The notes below the pieces were generated by a model. That model did no database searches, had not been told where the DNA came from, and saw only the letters and a program-made list of their open reading frames with translations. A stretch of DNA of 36,440 nt from Hyphomicrobiales bacterium (GTDB taxonomy: Bacteria > Pseudomonadota > Alphaproteobacteria > Rhizobiales > Kaistiaceae): NCBI GenBank assembly GCA_024222895.1, contig JAAEOR010000603.1, positions 1-36,440 of the forward strand. Reading direction: 5' to 3'. How positions within the stretch are numbered: the stretch's first letter is position 1; each line of letters starts with the position of its first letter. Positions 27,987-36,440 of this stretch are shown in pieces. A program made the translations under genes and the position numbers.

Positions 27987-28550
27987 CTACTCGTCGTTGA
28001 CGGATTCTTCAGGCGGCTGCTCGACGACCGTTTTCAACTTCGCCAGGCCTGTATCGTAGTCGGCCCCGACAACGTCCGCGATCATACTGCCGAAGTAGCG
28101 GGCGATCGGATTGAACCCAAGGTCAGTGACAAAGCCCCACGTCACCCGGGTGCCGTCGCCATCGGGCGCCAGCGTGATCGACGTATTGGCCGGGCCCCGG
28201 TCGCCAAAATCAAGATCGATCACGACGCCCTCATCCGCCGCGATGCTCGCTACGGTCATGGTGCCGGAACCGACTTCCGGCACGTCGCTCTCCCAGCGCA
28301 GCGTCTGACCGACACCCTCGGTTGGCCCGGTGAACGTATAAGTGGCATCGGGATCGCGGCTGAACCAGGGCGACCATTCATTGAATCGACGGAGATCGCC
28401 AACCAGCGGGAACACGGCCGACGGTGACGCCGCGATATCGATCGATCGGGAGACGGCGGGGTAACGTGGCAGGAAAAAGGCCACGACAACGGCGACGACG
28501 AGCACTGCAACGATTCCGATTGCGACTCGTCGAATGATCTTGCCACGCAT
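27987..28550 (-). CDS. SRPBCC family protein (polyketide cyclase/START-like)
   Basis: RSIDIAASPSAVFPLVGDLRRFNEWSPWFSRDP and DGTRVTWGFVTDLGFNPIARYFG. Confidence 0.88.
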   Translation of the reverse strand: MRGKIIRRVAIGIVAVLVVAVVVAFFLPRYPAVSRSIDIAASPSAVFPLVGDLRRFNEWSPWFSRDPDATYTFTGPTEGVGQTLRWESDVPEVGSGTMTVASIAADEGVVIDLDFGDRGPANTSITLAPDGDGTRVTWGFVTDLGFNPIARYFGSMIADVVGADYDTGLAKLKTVVEQPPEESVNDE

Positions 28551-28758
28551 GGCCCTCGGCCCCCGGTCCCGATCTCAGGAAAAGCTTGTCGATATCATAA
28601 AACCTTGCCGCGTGTTGCGCTTCCCTTCGACCGCCTACACACGGAAAAAAGTCGGCGTTGCAACCATCATACACCCGTTTGCCCCCCCTCGCACGAGGTG
28701 CCAAACCGTGCGATGGTTCCGCCTGATCGCTCGGACGGCAAACAAGGTAATCGACCGC

Positions 28759-29499
28759 ATGGCCCTTCTGGAACTGAGTAATGTGTCCAAACATTTCGGC
28801 GCGATTCACGCGCTCAACGACGTGTCCTTCTCCCTGGAACCGGGAGAGGTTGTTGGCCTGATGGGCGACAACGGCGCCGGAAAATCAACGCTTGTGAAGA
28901 TCGTGGCCGGCAATTTTCAGCCGAGCCATGGCGATATGCGCATGGAGGGCCAGAATCTTACCCTGAACCGACCGATCGAGGCTCGCGAACATGGCATCGA
29001 GATCGTCTACCAGGATCTGGCCCTTTGCGACAATCTGACGGCTGCTGCCAACGTCTATCTTGGCCGAGAATTGCGCAAGGGCGTCGGGCCGTTCCAGATC
29101 CTCGACTATCCGTCGATGTATCGGCGCGCCGGCGAGCTCTTCAAGGAGATCAAGTCCGAAACGCGGCCGCGCGACCAGGTGAAGCAGATGTCGGGCGGTC
29201 AACGCCAGGCGGTCGCCATCGCTCGAACCATGCTGTCGGAGGCGAAACTCGTTCTGATGGACGAACCGACCGCCGCCATCTCGGTCCGCCAGGTGGCGGA
29301 AGTCCTGAACCTCATTCGCCATCTGCGCGACCAGGGCATCGCCGTGGTCCTGATCAGCCATCGCATGCCGGATGTCTTTGCGGTCTGCGACCGGATCGTC
29401 GTTCTGCGGCGGGGCATCAAGGTCGCGGACAAGGACATCGAAAAAAGCTCGCCGGAGGAAGTCACCGGCTTGATCACCGGCGCGATCGAGACCGCCTGA
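28759..29499 (+). CDS. Sugar ABC transporter ATP-binding protein, single ABC domain (FrcA/XylG-like)
   Basis: LMGDNGAGKSTLVKIVAGNFQPSHGDMRMEG, QMSGGQRQAVAIARTM, LVLMDEPTAAISVRQ; ATG at 28759. Confidence 0.9.
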   Translation: MALLELSNVSKHFGAIHALNDVSFSLEPGEVVGLMGDNGAGKSTLVKIVAGNFQPSHGDMRMEGQNLTLNRPIEAREHGIEIVYQDLALCDNLTAAANVYLGRELRKGVGPFQILDYPSMYRRAGELFKEIKSETRPRDQVKQMSGGQRQAVAIARTMLSEAKLVLMDEPTAAISVRQVAEVLNLIRHLRDQGIAVVLISHRMPDVFAVCDRIVVLRRGIKVADKDIEKSSPEEVTGLITGAIETA

Positions 29500-29552
29500 C
29501 GGTCGGCATCGGTTCCCCTGGCGCCGTAGGGAGGGCTGAAAGGGAAGGCAAT

Positions 29553-29939
29553 TTGGTTCAGTTCGCCCACAAGACCGAAGGCCTGCGTTTCCGCATCGTG
29601 CTGGCCCCTGGCGTGGCACTCGGACCCGGCAAAGCGGGCCTCCTGGAGGCCATCCGAGACACCAGCTCGCTGACGGCCGCCGCAAACCGCTTCGGCATGA
29701 GCTACAAGCGCGGATGGAGCCTGGTACAGGAAATGAACGCCGCCTTCGCGACACCGGTCGTGGAAACCGAAAAGGGCGGTTCCGGCGGTGGTGGCGGCGC
29801 ACGCCTCACGCGACTGGGCGATTATGTTCTCGACCGATACCGGCGCATGGAAGCGGACGCCGATCGTGTTGTCGCCGATGGGATCGCCGACCTCCGCCGC
29901 CACCTGGCTGAACAGCATCCAACAAGCTCAGCGGATTGA
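29553..29939 (+). CDS. ModE N-terminal-like winged-HTH regulator (no Mop domains)
   Basis: TTG at 29553 with upstream purine-rich SD. GKAGLLEAIRDTSSLTAAANRFGMSYKRGWSLVQEMNAAFATPVVETEKGGSGGGGGARLTRLGDYVLDRYRRME. Confidence 0.85.
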   Translation: MVQFAHKTEGLRFRIVLAPGVALGPGKAGLLEAIRDTSSLTAAANRFGMSYKRGWSLVQEMNAAFATPVVETEKGGSGGGGGARLTRLGDYVLDRYRRMEADADRVVADGIADLRRHLAEQHPTSSAD

Positions 29940-29968
29940 TTTGCCGATCGCATCGCCTTGCAATAGTC

Positions 29969-29994
29969 TCGATATTTCCACTTGGCCATATCGA
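29969..29994. promoter_or_regulatory. Candidate Mo-box (ModE operator)
   Basis: TCGATAT-N12-ATATCGA, total 26 nt, overlapping the modA start codon. Confidence 0.4.
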
Positions 29995-30776
29995 TGAACG
30001 TGATGCTTCGACTGTGTCTTCTTCTCACGATCAGCTTTTCGACCGCCTTGCCCGCTGCCGCCCGCGAGGCGGAGATTATCGTCTTCGCTGCGGCCAGCCT
30101 TAAGAATGCGCTCGACGATGCGATCGCGCTCTATAACGAAAACAGCCAGACCCGGATCCGGGTCAGCTACGCCGGTACCGGCACGCTGGCGAGGCAAATC
30201 GAACAAGCAGCACCGGCCGACCTTTTCCTTTCCGCCGATGTCGACTGGATGGACTATCTTCAGGAACGCGACCTGATCCGCTCCGAAACGCGTCAGGCGC
30301 TCGCGATCAACCGACTTGCGCTCATTGCGCCCGCGGGTACCGAGCTTGGGATCGACATCGGGCCCAACCTTGATCTCACACCTTATCTGGGTGGCGGTAG
30401 CCGCCTCGCCATAGCCGACACCCAGGCCGTTCCCGCCGGCCGCTACGCGAAGGCCGCGCTGGAATCCCTGGGCGCCTGGGAAAAGGTATCCGACCAGACC
30501 GTTGCCACGGATAATGTGCGCTCGGCGCTCGCATTCGTCGCCCGCGCGGAAACACCGCTTGGCGTAGTCTACGCAACGGATGCCACGGCCGAGACGGCGG
30601 TTCAGATCATCGGTCTCTTTCCCCAAACGAGCCACCCGGTCATCCAGTACCCGGCCGCCGTTGTGGCCGGTTCGGCCAGCGCAGAGGCGCCAAGACTGCT
30701 CGACTTCCTGCTCTCCGACACCGCCTGGCCGGCGTTCGAACGGCAGGGATTTCTCCGGACCGAACCGGTCAGTTGA
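29994..30776 (+). CDS. modA: Molybdate ABC transporter substrate-binding protein
   Basis: EIIVFAAASLKNALDDAIALY, VSYAGTGTLARQIEQAAPADLFLSADVDWMDYL; followed by modB and modC. Confidence 0.95.
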   Translation: MNVMLRLCLLLTISFSTALPAAAREAEIIVFAAASLKNALDDAIALYNENSQTRIRVSYAGTGTLARQIEQAAPADLFLSADVDWMDYLQERDLIRSETRQALAINRLALIAPAGTELGIDIGPNLDLTPYLGGGSRLAIADTQAVPAGRYAKAALESLGAWEKVSDQTVATDNVRSALAFVARAETPLGVVYATDATAETAVQIIGLFPQTSHPVIQYPAAVVAGSASAEAPRLLDFLLSDTAWPAFERQGFLRTEPVS

Positions 30777-30788
30777 GGCGCAACGACG

Positions 30789-31487
30789 ATGCTTGAGCCG
30801 TTCACCGCGCAGGAATGGTCAGCGATCGGCCTCAGTCTTCGTGTCGCCGTCACCGCGGCGTTCGTCAGCCTGCCCTTCGGCCTGCTCGTCGCCTACATCC
30901 TCGCGCGCTTTCGTTTTCCGGGTCGGGCGCTATTTGACGGAATCGTTCATCTGCCCCTGGTCGTGCCACCGGTTGTGACAGGTTACCTTCTGCTGCTCGC
31001 ATTTGGACGTCGCGGCCCTGTCGGCGCCTTCCTGGAGCAGACATTCGGAATCGTACTCGCCTTCAACTGGACCGGCGCCGCATTGGCCGCCGGCATCATG
31101 GGCTTTCCCCTGATGATCCGGGCGATGCGGTTATCGCTGGAAGGGATCGACCGACGCTACGAATCGGCCGCGGCCACGCTCGGTGCCAATCGCGCAATGG
31201 TCCTCATGACGGTTACCCTGCCTTTGATGCTGCCGGGGATCGTTGCCGGAACGGTTCTGGCGTTTGCCAGAGCCCTCGGTGAGTTCGGCGCCACAATCAC
31301 CTTCGTCGGCAACATTCCCGGCGTAACGCAAACCATCCCGTCGGCGATCTACTCATTCACCCAGGTGCCCAACGGCGAAGCCCCCGCGCTTCGATTGACC
31401 GTGGTCGCGGTGATCATCGCCTTCGCGGCACTGCTGGCTTCGGAAGCGCTCTCGCGGCGGGCCAGTCGCCGGGTCCTCGGTCAATGA
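30789..31487 (+). CDS. modB: Molybdate ABC transporter permease
   Basis: GIVHLPLVVPPVVTGYLLLLAFGRRGPVG and FARALGEFGATITFVGNIPGVTQTIPSAIYS. Confidence 0.95.
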   Translation: MLEPFTAQEWSAIGLSLRVAVTAAFVSLPFGLLVAYILARFRFPGRALFDGIVHLPLVVPPVVTGYLLLLAFGRRGPVGAFLEQTFGIVLAFNWTGAALAAGIMGFPLMIRAMRLSLEGIDRRYESAAATLGANRAMVLMTVTLPLMLPGIVAGTVLAFARALGEFGATITFVGNIPGVTQTIPSAIYSFTQVPNGEAPALRLTVVAVIIAFAALLASEALSRRASRRVLGQ

Positions 31488-32596
31488 CGTTGCGCGTCGA
31501 TATCACCGCTTTGGCCGGGGAGTTCGAACTCGCCGCCAACTTCACAACGGATGGACGGGTCACAGCTCTTTTCGGGCATTCCGGCGCGGGCAAAACCACC
31601 CTCGTCAACCTGATTGCCGGGCTTGCCCGGCCAAAGCGAGGCGCAATCTCAATCGACGGCGACGTATTGGTCGATGTCGAGCGCGGTGTTTTTGTTCCAG
31701 CCAATCGGCGGCGGATCGGCTACGTCTTCCAGGAGGCCCGCCTTTTCCCCCACATGTCGGTGCATGGCAATCTCGCATACGGCCGTCGCTTCACGCGCCG
31801 CGGCGACCGCTGGGCTGATTTTGACGCGATTGTCGAACTGCTTGGTATCGGCCAGTTGCTCAACCGGCGACCGGTAAGCCTCTCAGGCGGCGAGAAACAG
31901 CGTGTCGCCATCGGCCGGGCCCTGATCGCCAGTCCCCGGCTGTTGCTGATGGACGAGCCATTCGCCTCGCTGGACGACGCGCGAAAACTGGACCTGATGC
32001 CGTATATTGAGCGGCTGCGCGACACGATGGGGCTTCCAATTGTCTATGTCAGTCATGCGGTCGACGACGTAGCCCGACTGGCTGATACGCTGGTGGTCAT
32101 GAGTGAGGGAACGGTGGTTGCCTCGGGTCCGCTCAATACGATCCTCGGGCGGGCTGACCTGTATCGCTTTATCGGTCGGCGCGAAGCCAGTGTCGTGTTG
32201 ACGCTGAGGGTCGGGACGGCCGGTAGCGACCCGGACACAACGCTTCTGGACCATCCAGCGGGGCGGCTATCCGTGCCGCGGCTTGAAAAACTGGCTGGCG
32301 ACGAAGTGCGCCTGCGGGTCCGAGCCCGCGACGTTGCCCTGGCGGTCGGCGATCCGGGGCGCCTGTCGATCCGCAACCGCCTGACCGCCACCGTGACGGC
32401 AATCGACGACGGACCACCACCAATGGTTGATATTGCGCTCGACGCTGCCGGCATGCCGCTGGTGGCCAGTGTTACCCGCGACGCGGTCGAAGCGCTCGAC
32501 CTGCGTGTTGGTATGCCGGTGACCGCCTTGATCAAGTCGGCAGCGCTTGATCGGCCGACTCCGGCGTCCCGAGCATCTGACCGGCAAAAAATATGA
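31484..32596 (+). CDS. modC: Molybdenum ABC transporter ATP-binding protein
   Basis: FGHSGAGKTTLVNLIAGLARP, GYVFQEARLFPHMSV, SLSGGEKQRVAIGRAL, C-terminal TOBE-like region; overlaps modB. Confidence 0.95.
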   Translation: MTLRVDITALAGEFELAANFTTDGRVTALFGHSGAGKTTLVNLIAGLARPKRGAISIDGDVLVDVERGVFVPANRRRIGYVFQEARLFPHMSVHGNLAYGRRFTRRGDRWADFDAIVELLGIGQLLNRRPVSLSGGEKQRVAIGRALIASPRLLLMDEPFASLDDARKLDLMPYIERLRDTMGLPIVYVSHAVDDVARLADTLVVMSEGTVVASGPLNTILGRADLYRFIGRREASVVLTLRVGTAGSDPDTTLLDHPAGRLSVPRLEKLAGDEVRLRVRARDVALAVGDPGRLSIRNRLTATVTAIDDGPPPMVDIALDAAGMPLVASVTRDAVEALDLRVGMPVTALIKSAALDRPTPASRASDRQKI

Positions 32597-32601
32597 CGGT
32601 T

Positions 32602-32625
32602 CCCGACCCGGTCGGGCTTTTCTTT
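32602..32625 (+). terminator. Rho-independent terminator of the mod operon
   Basis: CCCGAC-CCG-GTCGGG followed by CTTTTCTTT, 5 bp after the modC stop. Confidence 0.8.
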
Positions 32626-32663
32626 CGCTCATCGGACAGTAAACTCGCCGCGGGAGCTGAGAC

Positions 32664-33272
32664 ATGATGGTTCTGCGTCAGTGGGCGAGTTCGAACGGGA
32701 TACTGAGGGTTTGCGGAGTCGCCGCCCTGGCGGTTTCCGTCACCGCTTATGCCTACGCGGGCGTTAAGACCTCGACCCAGATCCGCTCCTATTACGTCAG
32801 CGGCTCAACTTCCAAATCGTTGGTCAACTATATGCGCCGCCATCCTTTTCGAGGCGACACAGGCGACGCCGTTGCAAACATCCGACCCACATATCGGCTC
32901 TCGGCGCCGACGCGGATGAGCGGTGGTACCTGCCGTGCCAGCAAGGTGACCCTCAGTATCCGCTTTGTGATGACCCTTCCCAAGGCACGCAGCGAATCAT
33001 CAATGGCGTCGAGCACTCGCAACGCGTGGCGCAGCTTCGTCTCCTTCACCCGGCGGCACGAGGAAGGCCACAAGCGCATCTACGTTCAGTGCGGCAACGC
33101 CTTCGTTGCCAAAGCCCAGCGCATGACGAGCAAGAACTGCGGTAGCTTGAGCGTGTCGATCCGCCGCCTTCTGGAAACCGAGAAACGGGCCTGCGAACGC
33201 AAGCATCGCGCCTATGACCGCCGGGACTACAATCGCATCTACCGCCTCAGTCTGTTCCGGATGGCGAAATAG
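32664..33272 (+). CDS. DUF922 family predicted secreted zinc protease
   Basis: Signal peptide, YYVSGSTSKSLVNYMRRHPF, SFTRRHEEGHKRIY (HEXXH) as in DUF922. Confidence 0.85.
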   Translation: MMVLRQWASSNGILRVCGVAALAVSVTAYAYAGVKTSTQIRSYYVSGSTSKSLVNYMRRHPFRGDTGDAVANIRPTYRLSAPTRMSGGTCRASKVTLSIRFVMTLPKARSESSMASSTRNAWRSFVSFTRRHEEGHKRIYVQCGNAFVAKAQRMTSKNCGSLSVSIRRLLETEKRACERKHRAYDRRDYNRIYRLSLFRMAK

Positions 33273-33291
33273 TCGCGACAGTCGCTTTGTA

Positions 33292-33332
33292 CCAAGGGCG
33301 GCTAATATTGACTCAATATTGACCGCCCTTGG
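33292..33332. repeat. 41-bp near-perfect palindrome
   Basis: CCAAGGGCGG-CT-AATATTGA-C-TCAATATT-GA-CCGCCCTTGG; 20+1+20 symmetry with one mismatch and one G:T pair. Confidence 0.9.
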
Positions 33333-33433
33333 AATTACGCCCCCGAACGAAGTGCGCCCCGGCGATGGGGGCTGTGCCCTCATCACCGAGGCGCTTGCGC
33401 TCGGTTACACCCCATACTCGCCGAGCGACAGCT

Positions 33434-33832
33434 TCAGCAGTTCGCCGGAAGCTTGGCTTTCCCGCCGACAATCGTCACTTTGACCGGTGCGACGCCAGCA
33501 CGGATCATTCCGAGCTTCTCGGCCGCCCCTTGGGTCACGTCGATGACCCGGCCGCCGACGAATGGTCCGCGATCATTGATCCGGACCACAACCGACCGAC
33601 CATTGCGAAGATTCTCGACCCGTACCTTCGTACCGAAGGGGAGGCTTCGGTGCGCGGCAGCCAGCGCTCGAGCGTTCATCTTCTCGCCGCTGGCAGTCTT
33701 GGTTCCCATTTTGTACCAGGAGGCCTTGCCGCATTGGGCAGCGGCTTCCGCCTGAGTTGTCATTCCAACAGCCGCCATCGAGATCAAGACGGCGGCACCA
33801 AACGCGCCTAGGCGCAACTTAACAGACCCCAC
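33434..33832 (-). CDS. RlpA-like double-psi beta-barrel protein (septal ring lytic transglycosylase family)
   Basis: [69 protein letters not shown] at 33832 preferred because a signal peptide follows; exact start uncertain. Confidence 0.88.
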   Translation of the reverse strand: MGSVKLRLGAFGAAVLISMAAVGMTTQAEAAAQCGKASWYKMGTKTASGEKMNARALAAAHRSLPFGTKVRVENLRNGRSVVVRINDRGPFVGGRVIDVTQGAAEKLGMIRAGVAPVKVTIVGGKAKLPANC

Positions 33833-34018
33833 TCTATCTAACTTTCCCTTCCGAGATCCGCACCGATTTGCCGGTGCGTCCCCCCGGCCCCGGTCGTCGT
33901 GATGCGATATGCTACGAAGCGACCGGCGGCTTTCTTTGGCGCGATTGCGGCGCCAATGCGGCTTGGCGATAACCCTTGAAATCAGCTGGTTAGACAGCGT
34001 GAACATGGCCGGTCAGAA

Positions 34019-35734
34019 ATGAAATCAATGACGACATTCAACCGACTGGCGGCGTTCGCCTTTCTTCTGGTGCTCGCCACGCCAGCGTCGGGAGGCGACG
34101 AGAATCAATCGCCGACTCCGACGGCGATCGACGATCGACCGGCCTGCACAACGCCAAATGTGGCGACTCCGGCCGGTTCCGTCTGCGGCCTTTCACTGGA
34201 GTCCGACGCCGCCGACGGCAGTGGTCGCCGGAGGATCGATGCTTACCTCGGCATCCCCTACGCCGATACGACAGCCGGGCCCAACCGTTGGCGGCCACCT
34301 ATCCCGGCCGGCTCCCACCAAGGGGTCCTCACGGCAACCCATTTCGGCCCGGTCTGCCCGCAGGTCAGCGACTCCCCCAAGCCAGAACCGCAAAGCGAGG
34401 ACTGCCTGAGTGTCAATGTCTGGACGCCACGAGCGGACGCGGATCAAATCGGCTTGCCGGTAATGGTCTTTATCCACGGCGGCAGCTTCATCAACGGTGC
34501 CAGCTCGCTGCCGATCTATGACGGCGCCGCCCTGGCGGCCAGCGGCCGGGTGGTGGTCGTCACGCTCAACTATCGTGTGGGCGCCCTCGGATTTCTAGCA
34601 GGGATCGAGGCATTGGCCGGTAACTATGGCTTCCTCGATCAGCAGTTGGCGCTGACATGGGTACGCGACACCATCGCCGTTTTCGGAGGTGATCCCGAAC
34701 GGGTTACTCTGTTTGGCGAAAGTGCCGGCGCGGCGTCCGTCGGCCTTCACCTTGTCGCGCCGGCAAGTCGTGGCTTGTTCCAGGCTGCGATTATGGAGAG
34801 CAACCCGTTCGGCCTCCCTTTCAAATCGCGGTCAGTTGCAGGCTCCTTCGGCGAAGCGTTGCGGCTGAAGCTCGGCTGCATCAGCGAGCCACTGCAATGC
34901 TTGCGGAAACAGTCGGCCGAGGCGGTCGTCGGCGCCCAGACTTCGCTGCTGACAACCGTGGAACAGACGCTGGGCGGCTTCGCCAGTGAGTTGATATGGG
35001 CGCCGGTGGTCGATGGATCGGTGATCCCGACGCAACCCCTCGACACGCCGATTGCCATCCCGGTCCTGATCGGGACAAACCGCAATGAGGGCGTTCTATT
35101 TGCTTCCGGCGAGCGCCTTTCGCTCTTCGGAAAAACCGGGATCCCGCGACTCGAATATGACGCCCTGCTCGACCTGTTCTTTTCGTCTGGGACGGAGGAC
35201 CGAATTCGCAGCTTCGCCCGCTACAAATCGCGGTCCGGCGACAATACCCAGGCACTCGCCCACGTCCTTACCGATTATCTGTTCACCTGCCCCAACCGGC
35301 GCGCAATGACCAGGGCGGCCGCGCCGGTCTATGGCTACCGGTTTACCCACGTGCCGTCCTTTGATGTTTGGCCGGGGATCGCGCCCTGCGCCCCTGCGAA
35401 ACGGAAGGTCTGCCACACCTTCGAGCTACCCTTCGTCTTCAGCAATCCAACACCCGTCACCCGGCAGATCACGCCGCCTGGCGATCGATTTACGGCGGCC
35501 GAAAAGGCCCTGTCCGAACGGATGGCCGGATACTGGATCCGCTTCGCCGAAGCTCTCGATCCCAACTACGACGGCGCGCCGCCATGGCCGGCCTTCGACG
35601 AGGACCATTCAGGCCTGCAGGTCCTTGCCACCACCATTCGCCCGGAAACACATCCCGGCCATCACTGCGATTTCTGGGACGCGGTCGGCTATGACCTGCC
35701 GGGGCTGGCCGCGCGTATTCGCGACCTGCTGTGA
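34019..35734 (+). CDS. Type-B carboxylesterase family protein
   Basis: EDCLSVNVWTPR, PVMVFIHGGSFINGASS, TLFGESAGAASVGLHL, IGTNRNEGVLFA. Confidence 0.93.
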   Translation: MKSMTTFNRLAAFAFLLVLATPASGGDENQSPTPTAIDDRPACTTPNVATPAGSVCGLSLESDAADGSGRRRIDAYLGIPYADTTAGPNRWRPPIPAGSHQGVLTATHFGPVCPQVSDSPKPEPQSEDCLSVNVWTPRADADQIGLPVMVFIHGGSFINGASSLPIYDGAALAASGRVVVVTLNYRVGALGFLAGIEALAGNYGFLDQQLALTWVRDTIAVFGGDPERVTLFGESAGAASVGLHLVAPASRGLFQAAIMESNPFGLPFKSRSVAGSFGEALRLKLGCISEPLQCLRKQSAEAVVGAQTSLLTTVEQTLGGFASELIWAPVVDGSVIPTQPLDTPIAIPVLIGTNRNEGVLFASGERLSLFGKTGIPRLEYDALLDLFFSSGTEDRIRSFARYKSRSGDNTQALAHVLTDYLFTCPNRRAMTRAAAPVYGYRFTHVPSFDVWPGIAPCAPAKRKVCHTFELPFVFSNPTPVTRQITPPGDRFTAAEKALSERMAGYWIRFAEALDPNYDGAPPWPAFDEDHSGLQVLATTIRPETHPGHHCDFWDAVGYDLPGLAARIRDLL

Positions 35735-35752
35735 CACCCCGTCCCCTCGGGA

Positions 35753-36440
35753 TCATGCTACCCGATCAATCAATGCCATGGCGGCAGCCGGCGCCCGGAC
35801 CTTGGCGCCTGAGATGAAATAGGCGAACACATCACGCTCCTCACTCGGCGGCGGCGTGTTCAATACGCGCTCCAGGTCATCCGGCACGCCACCGGCGGCA
35901 AAGGTCTTTGCTCGCTCGCACCACAGGTCGAGATCAGCAGCCGGATAACCGGCGTCGTTCTCTTCCTGCGATCGCTGCAGGCGCAGATACACGAACGGTG
36001 CAGTCACGTCGGCGGCGGCTGGGTACGTGTCCGAGTCGGCGTAAACGATTGCGACGCCATGCTCGCGCAGGAGGTCAATGCATTCTGGGACGAGAAAACT
36101 ACGGTGACGGACTTCGACGACGTGCCGGAGCGGCCGTCCGTCCCGTTCCTTGGGCAACAATCCCAGGAAGGCGGCGAAGTCGTCGGTGTCGTAGCGCTTG
36201 AACGGAGCGAACTGCCAGAGTACGGGACCGAGTTTGTCCCCAAGCTCCAGAACACCGCTACCGAAGAACCACTCAAGCCCCTCACCAGTGTCCGCGAGCT
36301 TCTTCTTGTTGACGATCGCCCGGTGCCCCTTGACCGAAAAGACGAAACCATCCGGTGTCTCATCCCGCCATTTCGCGAAGCTCTTGGGCGACTGGGTTCG
36401 ATAAAACGTGCCGTTGATCTCGATCGTCGTGAGATGTTCA
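35753..36440 (-). CDS. DUF72 domain-containing protein (5' end outside window)
   Basis: Minus frame is open to the window edge: EHLTTIEINGTFYRTQSPKSFAKWRDETPDGFVFSVKGHRAIVN...LGPVLWQFAPFKRYDTDDFAAFLGLLPKE...EVRHRSF. Confidence 0.92.
   Translation of the reverse strand, partial: EHLTTIEINGTFYRTQSPKSFAKWRDETPDGFVFSVKGHRAIVNKKKLADTGEGLEWFFGSGVLELGDKLGPVLWQFAPFKRYDTDDFAAFLGLLPKERDGRPLRHVVEVRHRSFLVPECIDLLREHGVAIVYADSDTYPAAADVTAPFVYLRLQRSQEENDAGYPAADLDLWCERAKTFAAGGVPDDLERVLNTPPPSEERDVFAYFISGAKVRAPAAAMALIDRVA

Noticed and set aside
36004-36363. Frameshift in the DUF72 gene suggested by two minus-strand ORFs
   Set aside because: The 35753-36160 frame stays open to the window end and encodes a continuous DUF72 protein; 36004-36363 is an out-of-frame overlap.

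Overview
36.4 kb window from a GC-rich chromosome, probably an alphaproteobacterium (inference from gene content and style). About 32 CDSs cover most of it, with no tRNA/rRNA, CRISPR, phage, IS transposase or recognisable defence genes. Main blocks: (1) trxB 3' end and a LysR regulator; (2) a sugar-acid/uronate catabolic region at ~1.8-20.7 kb, with an RraA-like aldolase, GudD-like dehydratase, CUT1 sugar ABC transporter whose two permeases are fused, PQQ-type sugar dehydrogenase with a cytochrome c tail, ManD-like and UxuA-like mannonate dehydratases, a complete Opp/Dpp-type ABC transporter and a Udh-like SDR; (3) msrP, an EF-G paralogue, a CorA-like transporter, dienelactone hydrolase, DUF1801, an aspartate aminotransferase-like gene and an SRPBCC protein; (4) an orphan sugar-ABC ATPase, a single-domain ModE-like regulator and modABC; (5) a DUF922 zincin, RlpA, a type-B carboxylesterase and DUF72. 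The most interesting signals are non-coding: a ~286-bp element bounded by a 21-bp inverted repeat directly after the manD stop codon (12085-12370); a candidate sRNA with an anti-Shine-Dalgarno loop and strong terminator (1448-1581); a two-hairpin leader upstream of the CorA-like gene that appears to mask its SD; a Mo-box-like inverted repeat at the modA start; and three consecutive hairpins between the DUF922 gene and rlpA. All structures were found by eye. None was folded computationally or searched against databases.
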